From Lenzites betulinus (lineage: Eukaryota > Basidiomycota > Agaricomycetes > Polyporales > Polyporaceae): a DNA stretch of 64,000 bases. This document shows positions 47,279-59,327 of the stretch, one piece after another; position 1 is the first letter of the stretch, and every line of letters begins with the position of its first letter. The position numbers and the translations under genes are program-made. The stretch spans positions 310,001-374,000 of the forward strand of contig JABYQU010000017.1 of assembly GCA_022264855.1 (NCBI GenBank), in the 5' to 3' direction. The notes beneath the pieces are model-generated. The model was not told where the DNA came from, made no database searches, and saw nothing but the letters and a program-made list of their open reading frames with translations.

Positions 47279-49380
47279 TCAGTCCTGCAGGATCACAATC
47301 ACAGTTAGAAATCGTCGGTCATCGACCGGAGACAGAGGAGATGACATACCCAGAGCTTGATCAGCCCGTCCCAGGAGCCGGTGACGACCTTGGACTGGAT
47401 TGTAACGCGTTAGCGCACTGTACACGAAACACAGACGGCGGAGATTCAGGACTCACAGTCTCATGCGGCAGCCACTCGTGGGCGATAACCACTTTCGAGT
47501 GCGCCCTGAGCCGCGACTTGATACGCCCTGTCTTCCACTCCCAGAACACGACGTTGCCCTCACCATCTCCGCTGCTGATCCACTTGCCGTCGGGGGAGAA
47601 GCCAACTTGACACGCGTACCCTGCGACAGAATGGCCGGCGAAACGCTTGTTGCGGGCCTGGCGGAAGTTATCTGTGCTGTAGACTAAGATCTGGTTGTCC
47701 AGACTTTGAGCGGCGAAGTATTTCTCTAATCACGCCCCAGGTGTGAATGTCAGACGCTTAAGAAGTAGCTGCTCAATGAGACTCACTGCTCGGGTGCAGC
47801 GTGACGGCGGGCATTGAGTGCATGTGCGGCTCTGCGATATACTTAATCACCACGGGAATGTCGAAGTCCCAGGCTCGGATAGTTTTGTCGTCGGACGTTG
47901 TGACAAATCGCCTGTTGTCATCGACGAAGGTGATCGTGTTCACAGGTCCGAGATGCTGATCGTATTCTTGCGTGATTTCGCCCGAGTTCATGTCGTACTG
48001 ATACATGGTCAGTGCACCTATATGAAGAAATGAACGGCAGGAACTGACCTGGATGATCTTCTTGTCGGACATTCCCGCAAGGAAGATGTGTTGCTTGTCC
48101 TCGTCGGGATGGAAGCGCACCACATAGGGTATTTTGCCGTTACTGAACCGTTTGAGACACTGGCCGGTCTCTGTATCCCACAGCTTCATCTGCCGATCAT
48201 AGCCACACGACAAGAACTTGCGCCCGTCGTTCGAAAACGTGACGTCCTTAACGGCCTTCATGTGTCCATGAAAGGTACGCAAACAGTTGCCATGAGTATA
48301 CACGTCCCAAAGCTATAGAGCGTCCATCAGCGCCAGCGGTCAACAAAGTACTCAACCGCGAGACGCACTTTGATTTTTGTGTCCATCGACCCGCTCAGAA
48401 GCAGATGCCCGGTATTGGGGAACGACCGGACGACAGAAACACCACCTGTGTGTCCTGTCCAGGTATGGATGCAGACCTTTGGGATGAAACATTCCTGCGC
48501 CCCTGGCTCTTGTTGAAGCTGTGGTGCCTCTGACAAAGGCGGGTGCATGTACGTCCGGCCCTGGTAGTCGTACATCGACTTGCCGTGGAACACAGACGAT
48601 TCGAGTCCAGGAGCACCGCGTTTTGGTTTCGCCTTCTTCGGCATGACCTCTTCCTCAGATTCCTCCTCGGACTCCTCAGCCTCCTGCGTGGCCTCCGGCA
48701 CGGGTGCCTCAGGCTGGTCGCCCTCCCACGTAGCCCACGGCCCTTCGTATGCGCCCTCTCCTTCCACGACCTCCAGATCACCCTTGGGCTTCCGCTTCCG
48801 CTTCAGGCCATTCTTTGTCGCTCTGGGTGCCTTCGTCATACCAATGGTGGCGAAGCCATGTTCCTGTGCCTTTTCTAACGAACCAAGAATCGCGGGCGCG
48901 TTGGGGTCCACTGAAGGGTTGGCTGAGTAGCCGAGAATCGCATGGGTGAGATGCTGTTGCCGGAAAGCGTGTTCAGACATGGATTGCTCCTCAACATGTC
49001 CAGCCAGCGCATTCTGATTGAGGAACCTATTGCGGTCGCCAAAAGGGTTCTCCGGCCCTTGCATAGGCAGCATCATATCTTGGTACGGAATATTGACATG
49101 GATCTGGGTGTCCGTGGGGCGCGTAACAAGCGTTGTTTGATGGAGTGGGTCCTGCGATACGTGGTTATATACGTGTACTGAACGCGTGAATACGATGAAT
49201 ACTAACCTCTGCAAGCACATCTGGCGCTGATGTTGGTAGAAGAGAGGACGAAGGCAGAGCTATGGGTTCCTCGACGCGTGGCTTTTTTGCGGTAGGGAGA
49301 CTAGAAAGACCGAATACATCATTAGTTGGCGAGCGGAGGTCGTCGTCCTCGTCAGATGAGTAGCCCGGAACGAGAGACAT
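47279..49380 (-). CDS. PRP17: Pre-mRNA splicing factor PRP17/CDC40, WD40 repeat protein
   Basis: A second-step spliceosomal factor in the nucleus. Exons right to left: 49207-49380, 48369-49151, 48049-48312, 47787-47997, 47457-47725, 47350-47394, 47279-47284, giving 583 residues. The N-terminal region includes [14 protein letters not shown] and the conserved block [22 protein letters not shown] basic/acidic linker follows ([19 protein letters not shown]). The seven-bladed WD40 propeller covers the rest ([94 protein letters not shown]). The last coding exon is only 6 nt (GAC TGA) and supplies the final Asp of the last WD motif. The gene diverges from the MYB gene with 176 bp between start codons. 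Confidence 0.95.
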
Positions 49381-49556
49381 GACCGCAAGAGCAAGAGCGA
49401 GGTGCTATTACGTAATGCACGCCGGGTGTATCAAGCTTGATGGGCGCCTACAAATGCTTTAGCGTCCGCCATCGGCATCGGAGGCTCTGCTTTAACCACA
49501 ATCGACGCTGGACCATACGGCAACATTCACTTACGACGCCTCTTGACGAGGGGTAG
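49381..49556. promoter_or_regulatory. Bidirectional promoter between PRP17 and the MYB gene
   Basis: The two start codons are divergent and separated by 176 bp, so both promoters must share or abut in this space. No TATA box is evident. Confidence 0.55.
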
Positions 49557-51958
49557 ATGACCGAAAGGGGTGTAGGGAAACCATGGACGACCTACGAAGA
49601 TAACCTTCTCATTCAGGCGGTGGCCATTCACGGAGAAAATGACAACTGGAAAGCGGTCGCCGTCTCCGTACCAGGCCGGACGAACAAAGCCTGTAGAAAG
49701 GTTTGTGCTCGAAGACTCAGTATGAAGAATCACACTCATGCGAGTACCGTAGCGCTGGCTTCACTCGTTGTCCCCTAATGTGAAGAAGACTGCGTGGACT
49801 CCTGAAGAGGACCAGTTACTCCTTTCTCTTTATGCTCTCCATGGGACGAAGTGGTCTGTGATAGCTCGCAATATCTCTGGCAGGACGGATGACGCGTGCT
49901 CCAAGCGGTACAGGGAGGCACTAGATCCGTCCCTGAAGAGGGATGACTGGACGGCGGACGAGGATTCCAGGCTACTCGAGTCCTACTCCCGGCTTGGCGG
50001 TAAATGGGGCCTCATTGGACAAGAGCTAAGCCGCAGCGGTTTAGGTTGCAGGAACAGGCGAGTTACTTGACCGGCGATGTCACCCCTAGCTGAACGATGT
50101 ACAGATGGCGCCTGCTCGAGCGGAAGAGGACCGCAGCAACCCGAGGGGCTGCTACACAAGACCCCTCATCATCGACGTTAGGTGCTGAGTCCCAGCACAC
50201 TGCAGATCACGTCCCTCCACAGGAATCGCCACCTTGGGACGGACGTAGTCCTCAGTATGTCACACCGTCGATGCTTTTCAACAGTTCCCCGAATCATCCG
50301 CAAGAATCACGCACACCTGTATACCGACCAGAGCAGATTCTTTCGGGAGTTCACCTCGCTGGAGCATCGAGTACCCCGCCGCACTCACAACAGTACCAGT
50401 ACGGAAATTCGCTGGACGGCGCATCATCCCATCCTGTGTCGATCGCGCCTTCCCCGAATCACCATGCGTACTATTCCCAAGCTACTGCATCGTCATCCTC
50501 CCATGTCGAAACCCCACTACCGACCCGCGGTGTCACACTACACGCACCCCAGCCCTCCGCGTATACTGCTAATGATTTCGATATGATGGCCATGCCTAAC
50601 CGCTTCGCCGCCCCGGATCCCGATATCGTTCAGCAGAAGGATGTCCACAGCGACCCTTCATCCACCCTGCACTCCCCGCAGCATCAAGCTTCTCTTCCTC
50701 TTCATCCGCTTAACGATCTAGGGCCTTCGGTAATTCCGGAGTCACCGGCTTCGCCATCACCTGTTGGCTCCCCGATACCGCTTTCGAGCCCCCCTCGAAC
50801 ACCCCCTGCATCACACGGTGGTTTGGTTGCTACGGACAGCTCTGCCGATAGCGCACATCGCCCGAAGTCGTACTATCGATCCGATGCTGAGAAGGCCCAG
50901 CAGCTGTCGGTGCCCAGGAGGGCATCCAATCATCAGCGCCCGACCCGCTTGTCGTCCCTTTTACCTGCAACTTCAGAGTGAGTAATTACCCTACGCCCAT
51001 GTGCCCTCACGGAAGATAACATATACTCTCAACTCGCCACAAAATCTAATTGATACAGCGCAAGCCTTCTGGCGTACGCATGTGGGCATCGCGAGTGCTG
51101 GCCGGCACACGCCGCCACCAGCAACAGTGCCTTCTCAACGTCGAAGGAGCTGTCAGACCACAGTAAATTAGTCCATGGCGGTGATCTCGGCGGCACAAAA
51201 CCTTTCAGGTGTGGTCTGCCAGGCTGTGAGAGGAGCTGGAAGGTACGGCCGCCCTCATATCGACACCGATGGGAACGGCTGAACATAGCAATTGTGTTTC
51301 CTGCCATGACAGAGTGTGAACGGTCTGCAATACCATCTACAGATGTATGTCGGACTGTCTAGCTGTCGTGAAAGTTTGCGTGCTCCGCAGGCACAGGGCG
51401 TACACATCGCCTTGCGTGCCTGTGCCCTCTCCTCTTCTCATCGGTAGCTTACGTCGTGTTTCAGATCGAAGGTGCACTTTCAACAAGCCCTAGCAACCCA
51501 GGGAGATCCCCCCGAACCCAGCCATGCAGTGGCACAATCGGCGGTGGGCGGAGTAGAGACCCAGGGCGTGTCAGAAGCCGAAGCCACGAGGGGTGCCCCT
51601 CCTACCACCGCAGACGCGGGAAACACTCTGCACGTCCCTGTAGGAACTGCAGGAGATCCGAGTGTCGAGGAAGCGCGCCCGGTGATGCCAAAGCGGAAAC
51701 TACATCCATGCCCACGCCCAGGATGCGGCAAGCAGTACAAGCAGCTCAGCGGGCTGCGCTATCACTTATCCCATGTGCGTGGTTCTTCAGTACGTGTATT
51801 GTGTGGTACCTGACTCGTGGTGGATTCCGTCGCGTGTACAGGGTCACACGGACGAAGAACTTCCGCTGCAGCTCAATGTCCTACCGCCAACGCTCGCGCG
51901 CATGGTAGCGGAAAAGGCACGTCCTGTACACGAAACAGTAGGTACGGTTGAGCAGTGA
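49557..51958 (+). CDS. Three-repeat MYB protein with C-terminal Sfp1-type zinc fingers
   Basis: A putative nuclear transcription factor of 654 residues. Exons: 49557-49700, 49753-50057, 50105-50977, 51059-51242, 51313-51344, 51465-51774, 51842-51958. Three MYB repeats lie in residues 8-155 (PWTTYEDNLLIQAVAIHG, AWTPEEDQLLLSLYALHG, DWTADEDSRLLESYSRLGG, ending CRNRWRLLERKR). A Ser/Pro/His-rich middle of about 290 residues follows. At the C-terminus is an atypical finger (CGHREC with a distal H-x5-H), then FRCGLPGCERSWKSVNGLQY and CPRPGCGKQYKQLSGLRYHL with SHGH. The last two match the paired fingers of Sfp1-type regulators. The intron after exon 2 has a GC donor (GCGAGT); no GT site restores the frame. 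The start is the first ATG before repeat 1. Confidence 0.85.
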
Positions 51959-52374
51959 ATAGTGATGGACCATCTCCACGCAATGGCGCCGGCCGGCGAC
52001 CATCGTTGGTCATGTTACGGCGTTATAATTTGGGAGGCCTGAAACGAGTTACGTTTCCATATTCTGCACTTGCGGATGCTTCGACAAATTCGCAGACAGA
52101 TGGTCAAATCTTGATGACGACCGGTGTACGTCCGTCAAAACGCATCGCGTCTGCGGACTCTAGCATATCCTAAGTATTACACAAGGTCATACCGACTAGT
52201 GTGTCGGTCTAACCTGAAGCCGCTCTGTATAGCATTTTGGTAGTTCCTGGTGTGCAGTCCGCTGCGAGGCCGTTGAGGGCAGCTCATGAACTGGGTGTTT
52301 ATTAGGAGAATATACACGAATGCTCAAACTACGAAAATAAACGTGAAGTCGCAACAGGATGATCACAGGCTACG
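51959..52374. other. Convergent 3' region between MYB gene and UGO1
   Basis: The MYB gene ends at 51958 and UGO1 ends at 52375 on the opposite strand, so this 416-bp stretch holds both 3' UTRs. No gene seen. Confidence 0.6.
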
Positions 52375-54034
52375 CTACAGCTCGGCCCAACCTCCGTCGC
52401 CCTCGTCCGGACTCCCAACCAACGCGAGCACGAACACCAAAAAGCTCGCGCCGACGCGCATCCCCAACCCGCGATACAGCTGCCCGATCCCGCTGTGCCG
52501 CAACCAGCTCTCGCTCTCCTCCGGGACGTCCGCATGCACCACACCCTCCTTGCCTTTGCCCTTCGCGCTCGAGCTCCGTCTCCTCTTCTTGTGCCGATGC
52601 GGCTTCAGCGGCAGATCCGAGCGCTCCTCGGTCAGGATGTGCCAGAACGCATCGACCATGCCGTTGTACGGCGCCGGCCGGAGCTCGACACACGCCTTGA
52701 GCGGACGCGCGCTGCCGCGAGGCTGCACTTGCAGCCGCCTGCGCACCGTTTCGAATGGCAGCAGCACGAGTGAGCCGGCGACGCCTCCAAGCAGCTCCGC
52801 GATGTTCCATTGGACCGGGTGCGTCTCAGGCGCGATGTGAGCGCCGAGCCCGACGTTCGCTGCGACAAGCCCGGGGAGCGTGAGCGGCACGAGTGCGCGC
52901 AGCGTGTATTCAAGTAGTGTCGGGACGAGAAGATGTGGGTGCAGGTACACACCGCGTACGCCGCCCTCTTGCGCGAGGATTTGGCGGAGCGCGTCGATGG
53001 GCCCGGAGTACGTGCGATGTCGTGAGACGGAGGACTGGACAATCAGGCGCGTCCGGACGAGGTCCAGGGGTGAGAGGAGGAACCCTGTGAGGACTTGCGA
53101 GGCTACCGGGAGGAGAACAGACGTTGTCCCGAAACCCGAGCCAAGCGCGGAAGTGAATGAGGGGGAGAAAGGGGAGAATATCGACTGCAAGAGGGAATAG
53201 ATTGCAGGTTGCAGAGCGGACGAGAGGGCATTTTGCACGGCGGTTGTTAGCAAGCCTGTACGCATCGAGCGCAATAAGCTTCATGGAATGCATGGATAGC
53301 GATGCATTGCGTACCTTTCCACAGCGCAAGCCACCCTTCCGCCCTAAAGCCTGCTAGCTGCTTCATCATGCCCCACGTCCCGTCCGCGCTCCCCACGGGA
53401 ATGACATAATCGGGTTGCGTTCCCTCTTCGAGGACCGATTGCCGTATGATATAGCCGTGTTCATCAGCTGGGCGTGGTGGTTTAGGAGGCCTCTCCGCCG
53501 TCGGATCCGCGAAATACGAGTCGTTCTCGTTCGACGAGTCACTGAGCTATCTCGCAGGAAACGAGACACGGCACAAACACGGGGAACACACACACTTTGT
53601 GTCAATAACAGAACTTCAAGAGCAGGTGCGCAAGAACGCACCTCTGCATCATCATCCGCGCCCTCCACACCGTCATGGTGGCCCTCGCCAAGCTCGGGCT
53701 CACGCGGTACCCACTGCACCTGCAGAAGGGTCTTTCCTACTTCCCACGGTTGCGCGATCGCGTTCGTAGCATACTGCAGGAGCGCGGCAGCAAGGAACTC
53801 CTTCGCAAGGGAGGTTATATCCAGGCCGGAATCGTCCCCCGAGAGTGAAGAGGACAGCTCAAAGAAAGGGTTAGGTGCTGGGCGGGTTGACCATTGATTT
53901 GAGGACGACGGTCCCGAGAGAGGGGGATTGGGTGCGGAAGAGGAGTTTTCCTGGAGGGCGGGCGGAACGAAGGACCAGGCGTTGGAGGGAGGTGCATACA
54001 AGTCGCGCAATGACGCCGGTGTCGGGACAGCCAT
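52375..54034 (-). CDS. UGO1: Mitochondrial outer-membrane fusion protein UGO1 (degenerate carrier family)
   Basis: Ugo1 sits in the mitochondrial outer membrane and links the fusion GTPases Fzo1 and Mgm1. Exons right to left: 53642-54034, 53315-53546, 52375-53255, giving 501 residues. The N-terminal 130 residues are Ser/Pro-rich and lead into a first carrier-like segment (EFLAAALLQYATNAIAQPWEVGKTLLQVQ). A second block includes VASQVLTGFLLSPLDLVRTRLIVQ, a carrier signature with PLDLVRTR. A third reads ELLGGVAGSLVLLPFETVRRRLQVQ. A basic, low-complexity insertion (KPHRHKKRRRSSSAKGKGKE) precedes the final helix (LYRGLGMRVGASFLVFVLAL). The imperfect repeats and large size favour Ugo1 over an ordinary solute carrier. 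The start is the ATG at 54034. Confidence 0.85.
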
Positions 54035-54325
54035 CGCACTCAGTCGTCCAGCAGTCTCACGTTCTACAGGTCAGAGGTGTGGGGGAGAATACATGCTCCG
54101 TGGCGGAGGCGAGCACGTAGACGGAAAGGAATAAAGTCTGACGCGGAGTCGGAGGCGAAAGCGCACGCGGCACGACGGCCACCGCTTGTTTACGTCTGTT
54201 GACGAGTCGGTGTCCCAGTATGCGCGTCGGTAGTAACAAACCGGAGCGGTACCAGATGCTGACAGAAATGTACGGTCATGATATAACCAAAGAAATACTA
54301 CTGCACGAAGTCAGTGTCCCCCGGT

Positions 54326-57300
54326 CTACCGCTCACAGTCCTCCCTGCTCTGCAACACCTGCTGCACCTCTTCCCTCGGAAGCTCGCACATGCCCACACT
54401 CTCTATCATGACCTCCTCCCACTCCGTGTCCGATAGCGTCCCGAATGTGGCCTCAGTGATACGCGCCCACTCCGCGCCCTCACCAGCAAGAAGCCGGGCC
54501 GCTTGCAGGTATGCACGCCACGGCGCTTCCGCTCGCGCACGCTCCCCCTTGAGCGCCGTCCGCGCCGTCTCGACCCACAGCTCTGCCTCCGCAAGGATGT
54601 TCTTACCCTCGTGCGCGCTGATACGCGTGCGGCCGCGGTAGAGCACCTGACGTTGCAGGAGATGTGACGCGAGCTGTGAGGCGATCCGCCTGTAAAGCGC
54701 CGTAACGGTCGTGCACGGAAGCGTGCCGCGCAGGAAGGTGAGATGTGAGGATAGGAGGGCGAGAGGTGCAAGCAGTGTTTGTGCGAGAGCGATATCATCG
54801 GCAGTTTCTGTGCCAGAAGCGGGGGAAGCTTGCCTGAGGAATGCAAAATTCAGATCCGGACACTACAGAAAAGGGACTGCGGGGCACATACGTTGGCGAG
54901 CCTTGGAGATGAGGCTTCAGGCCGGCCTCCACTTCTCCGGTAACGGAATGCACGATCATATCCTCCGCACGAGTCACAAGGTCCTTGTAGTGCCTCACAA
55001 GCTCTTCAAAGATGGTACCTTCTGGTGGTTCGTCTTCGTCGCCGTTCGGATTAGGCAGCGAGGCAACGGACTCGGCCTTCGTGCGTAGGTTCGCTCGCCG
55101 GTTTATTTCAGTCCAGAGCTCCAAGAAGAACTAAGCACGGCGAACCTGCATAAGCACATGTCTCTCGAGGTCGTGAGCGATCGCGTACGTACCAAATCCT
55201 CTCCCCACGTTTCCATGGCACTTGCAATATACTGAGCGCTAACAAAGGCCTTGCACAACCGCTGCACTCCCTCCACGCCTGCGGTGAGCCTGCGCGGATC
55301 CCCGGCCCGTCCCTCGCTAGAGCCAAGTGCCCCGGGGACCGCGCGCATGAGGGTGGACGATAGTGTCTCGAACGCGTCGAGGGACGACGAGATTCGCGCG
55401 TGATATGACTCGAGCAACGGTAGTTGCACAACGATCAGGAAGCGCGTGCGCTGCGAGTACTGCGGTAGGGGAGAGTACCGGTCTTTTGCATGTGCGCCGT
55501 CAGCAAAAGAATATATGCAAGGCGAAGGGACGTACCGGTGACTTGTTCGACGAGTGCCTTGACACGGCGCGCAGAGTTCGTGGGTCGTAGCTCACGCTCT
55601 GTTGCACGTGCATCATGGTCGGCGTCCTCATCCTCGTCAGCTATGAGCCATGCGTCTGAGGCACTGATGATGTCGAGATACTGGTCCATGGCAACTGCAC
55701 GGGCTTGTCAGCAGAGACCTCATTCCCAAGGCGCGCCGGGCATGTACTCACACTTGCGTTCGCCCTCGACCCAGGCCTCAAACCACTCTTTCTTGCCAAG
55801 AATCTCATCGCTGATGCCCTCCCAATGCAGGTCCTTATCTTCCGCGTTTGCTGACGTTGTGCCGGGAAGGTCGAATCCCTCGTCTTTGAGCGCAGTATCG
55901 AACGCAAGTGCCTGGTAGATAGTGTGCGCAAGAATCGGGGGATGTGCAAGCAGAGCAGGGACGGCGCGTCGGAGCTTCCGTTCGAGAACCGGCAAAAGTT
56001 GGAGGGTGAACTCGCGCTGTATACGGGTTTATTGAGTACTCGATGTTTGGACGAGGAGAGTAGGCTTACCCAAGCATTTATAGAGCGATATTCAGACTGT
56101 GCGAGGAGACTCTGTATGATGGACTCCATGAATGGCCGGTGCTCGTGCGATTCATTCACAATATGCGTGAAGTACCACTCGGGCTACGTTACCAGTCAGT
56201 ATATGTATGATACTCAACTTGACGGGTATGGTGTAAACTCACTTTGTCGAGCCGGTTTGTTTGCCGAGTCCCTTCGAAATGATACTTGAACCTGAGCGCG
56301 ATTGGCTGAACAAGTGCCTGTATTGCATATAGGCCTTCTTTCGTCGAGGCCTTGCTCTCGCGAATCCGTTGACCGCTGGAGAGATAAGATTATTGTGTGT
56401 ATTCGAGATACATTGCGTAAGTCATGGACGTACGTAGTTTGTAGCTTAAGCAACTGCGCAAAGGCTGTCTCAAAAGACCGTCTGTCTTCTGGCGCCGCCA
56501 TGGCATAGTCCACCTTTAATGGCCACTTCAACTTCTCCGCCACTTCGATCAGCCGCCTACAATGAGTTCGTGAGCGAAGACATTTCAACCTGGCGGATGA
56601 CAGTTCGTACGATATTAGAACACCCTTCATGTCTCTCCATGTGCGCTCAACAATTCCCTCCAAGAACGCGATGATATGGAGGTCTGGCTGGCTGGCTACA
56701 GCCTCGACCTTCGAGCAGGCGGCAGCGACAGATACAACGAACGCTTGGAGGTTCTCGTACTCTGAAACTACGACCGCATCCGCGCTGCGCACTTGTTCAA
56801 CTGCCGCCTCGCTTTGGGACCGGAACCATCAGCACCGCGAAGGCTCCCCGCGACCATGAGCAACATACCTAAGCCTTAGCGCGTGCTCTATCACTTGCAC
56901 GTAGCCCTTCACGCTCTCAAGCTCCTTCAAGCTCCTGTGGAGTGTCTCGAGGTCCTCAAGCAGGGTTGGTGTTCCATCCGAGTCGCCTAGGGAGGACTCG
57001 AGTTCGCCAGAGAGGAACGTCAGCTCGTCCGCGACTGAATGTCTGAGTAGGGCCAGTTCCTGCGCAGTGTGTAGGTGTGTCGAAGCCTGTTCACGCGTCG
57101 CGTTTATAGCTGTGTCAACAACGGATTGAGATTGCGCAAGCTGAGCTAGGGCCATAGGTAGTCAGAGCCAGTCATCGTCTTCAGGCTCAACGCGTACCTT
57201 TGCGTCCAGATCGTCAAACTCTCTGCGGGCTTGGTCGAGGAGGTCCTCAAGATCTGCACCATGCTCCAGATCGTCAAGAGAGTGAAATGTGGTGTTGAGG

Positions 57301-57374
57301 TGCGCGAGTGCGCGGGCGTCGGCGTCGTGCTCATTGGGGGGTTGGAGGAGGGTTCGGATCTCGACAGAAGTCAT
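54326..57374 (-). CDS. RINT1: RINT1/TIP20 family vesicle-tethering subunit
   Basis: Predicted subunit of the Dsl1/NRZ complex, which tethers Golgi-derived COPI vesicles at the ER. Eleven exons, right to left: 57198-57374, 56869-57140, 56611-56811, 56434-56556, 56243-56375, 56070-56183, 55752-56016, 55536-55694, 55193-55482, 54892-55130, 54326-54833. All introns are 53-62 bp and in phase; 826 residues in all. The N-terminal 170 residues are predominantly coiled-coil. The RINT1/TIP1 domain includes LRFKYHFEGTRQTNRLDKPE, EWYFTHIVNE with HRPFMESIIQSLL, the LPVLERKLR block, KKEWFEAWVEGERKFAMDQY, VTDRYSPLPQYSQRTRFL and EGTIFEELVRHYKDLV. The C-terminus ends LYRGRTRISAHEGKNILAEA and an acidic helix. 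The start is the ATG at 57374, the only one before the coiled coil. Confidence 0.88.
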
Positions 57375-57927
57375 GTTCTAAGGACCACTCAGGTGCTAAA
57401 TCACGCAAGACAAGTGTAAGAGGACGTAGACGTCAAAAGCTGAACGAGTATTATAGCAGCGCACGAGCGGCGTGAGTGAGCAGGTCTGAGTGTAAGTGGG
57501 CGCCACACGTGTCCGGTACGATATCCGGAGGTACGTAGGCGCCCATTGTCGTGCCAGTGATTTCGACCTTCGTCACTACCAGTCGTATATAAGTACGCTC
57601 ACGTACTAATATCGCTCAAGTTCGTAGGCGGCGCTGTACACACTCAGGATTCACTGTTAGAATAGGTTATGTGTTACAATCGTAATATGGCACAATACAA
57701 GGTGGATGGTATGAAACCGGGTCATGACGGCTCGTGAAGATCGTTTAGACATCATGGGCATGGTGGCTTGACAGTAGGAGCCATTAGGAGCCATTGGGGA
57801 TGTATAATATCCAGGTGGCCTGAGATTATGCGGTAGGCGTTGACAATCTAGTGGGAACAGTGGCTGTTAGAAAGTACCACAGGGGCGCATGAGGGCAGGG
57901 CACCTACTATACGCATGCCCCATAGTA
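57375..57927. other. Intergenic, RINT1 upstream region
   Basis: This lies between the RINT1 start and the stop of the next minus-strand gene. It contains a short direct repeat (AGGAGCCATT twice near 57780). No gene seen. Confidence 0.55.
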
Positions 57928-58703
57928 CTACACTATATAACGGGGCCAGTTGGGAGCGTAATGATTGTCTACCCTTCGTTGTTGATGGAATCCATCAGTG
58001 TATCCCTGCCATTGCCTTAGTGGCTCGTAGTACGGAAAGGCACTGCGAGCGGCGGGCGTCGGGGGATGAGTGGGTGGCAATCCATCACTGAAGCGCACTT
58101 TACGCCGGTTCCGCTCAGTGTCACGGCGTGGCGAGTGTACGTGCCATTGTACATGGTGTGGGTATTCATGGGCTCTATATCGCTCGTAGTCATGAGCATA
58201 CGGCCAGCTGCCAGCTTGCTTCTCATTAGGGATAGACAGTATCCTCTCATGAGACAATTTCTCATCGACGCTCTAGTTTGACGGTGAAATAGATATTGAA
58301 CGACCTGATCAAGATTCTCCAGTAAGATGTGCCAGACACATACCAGGACATAATTCCACAGCTTCTTGGCTGCAACGATACGTTCACTGCTCCAGTATTC
58401 AGGCAGCTCCTGCAAACTATGACAAGGTCACCATGCATATGGCCTCCGAGTCGATTGAATTATGAGTCGCGTTGCTCACCGTTCATACAGTCGCTCGTAG
58501 TGCATGATGTCGTGAGGGGTGAGTTGGGGCCGCAATAGGTCCATAATCTTCACGGCGCCGTCCCTGTAACGACGCGCTTTGGCACGCTTGCCGTCTTCAG
58601 ACTTCAAATTCCCTAACCACCTACAAAGGGAGTGTTTCTCCACATACTGCTTGACCTCTAGAATCGCCTGCCATTGGATGATGTAAGAAAAGCCAGGATC
58701 CAT
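57928..58703 (-). CDS. Unrecognised 213-residue protein
   Basis: Exons right to left: 58480-58703, 58344-58416, 57928-58272. Introns are 63 and 71 bp (donors GTGAGC and GTATGT) and in phase. The N-terminal 110 residues are rich in Trp, Tyr, Lys and Arg and look helical (FSYIIQWQAILEVKQYVEKH, KARRYRDGAVKIMDLLRPQL, VAAKKLWNYVL). The C-terminal half is His/Tyr/Pro/Arg-rich and probably disordered (YERYRAHEYPHHVQWHVHSP). There is no signal peptide and no known motif. The start at 58703 (MDPGFSY) is the first ATG of the frame. An open frame just upstream (58721-58963) could be a further 5' exon, but I find no matching splice pair. Confidence 0.55.
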
Positions 58704-59327
58704 CCCGAGCAGTCACGGTGTTAAGAACGAGGGTGATGTGTAGAGGGCTCCTCCGACCACTTAGACTTGTATTTATACAACCCTTGCGCCATGATACGTG
58801 CTCCGGATTGAATAGCCTGAGGAAGAAACTTGGTTCGCGAGTAAACGCCCGGGACCTTGTATATTTTGGTTGCCAGCGCTAGCGCGGGCTTCTTGCTAGA
58901 CAAAAAGTGGGGTTGAACAACCAAATGGCGAAACACAAGGAACAAAAACTTTGGAGACGTCAAGGATCGTTACCATGCGACGTTAGAGCGTCAGCGTGTC
59001 AGCAGCCAAGTCGGCGGCAAGTTGCGGCCGTTGATAGTAAGTACGCTGATCTACTAGTACTGGCTCATCGAAAGACTACAAAAGGACAAGCACTGCTGGA
59101 ACTTTGAGATAGCACGACCCAACTTCTATCACTTTGGATGGTTTGCATGACAACCAGCCTTGAGGTGAGCTAGCGCTCAGAAGCGCACATGCGAGAATGA
59201 ATCTACCATATCACACGGACGTGATTTTGGATGGATGTGCATTAGAGAACGTGGGTATAGGCTGTCAACCACCTGATAGATACTAATCATGAGACGCCGT
59301 GTAGTTTCTCTGCGACCGGACACATCC
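58704..59327. other. Intergenic, possible upstream exon of the 213-residue gene
   Basis: The minus strand has an 80-codon open frame at 58721-58963 (MTSPKFLFLVFRHLVVQ) that I cannot connect to a neighbour by splice sites. The rest shows nothing. Confidence 0.4.
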
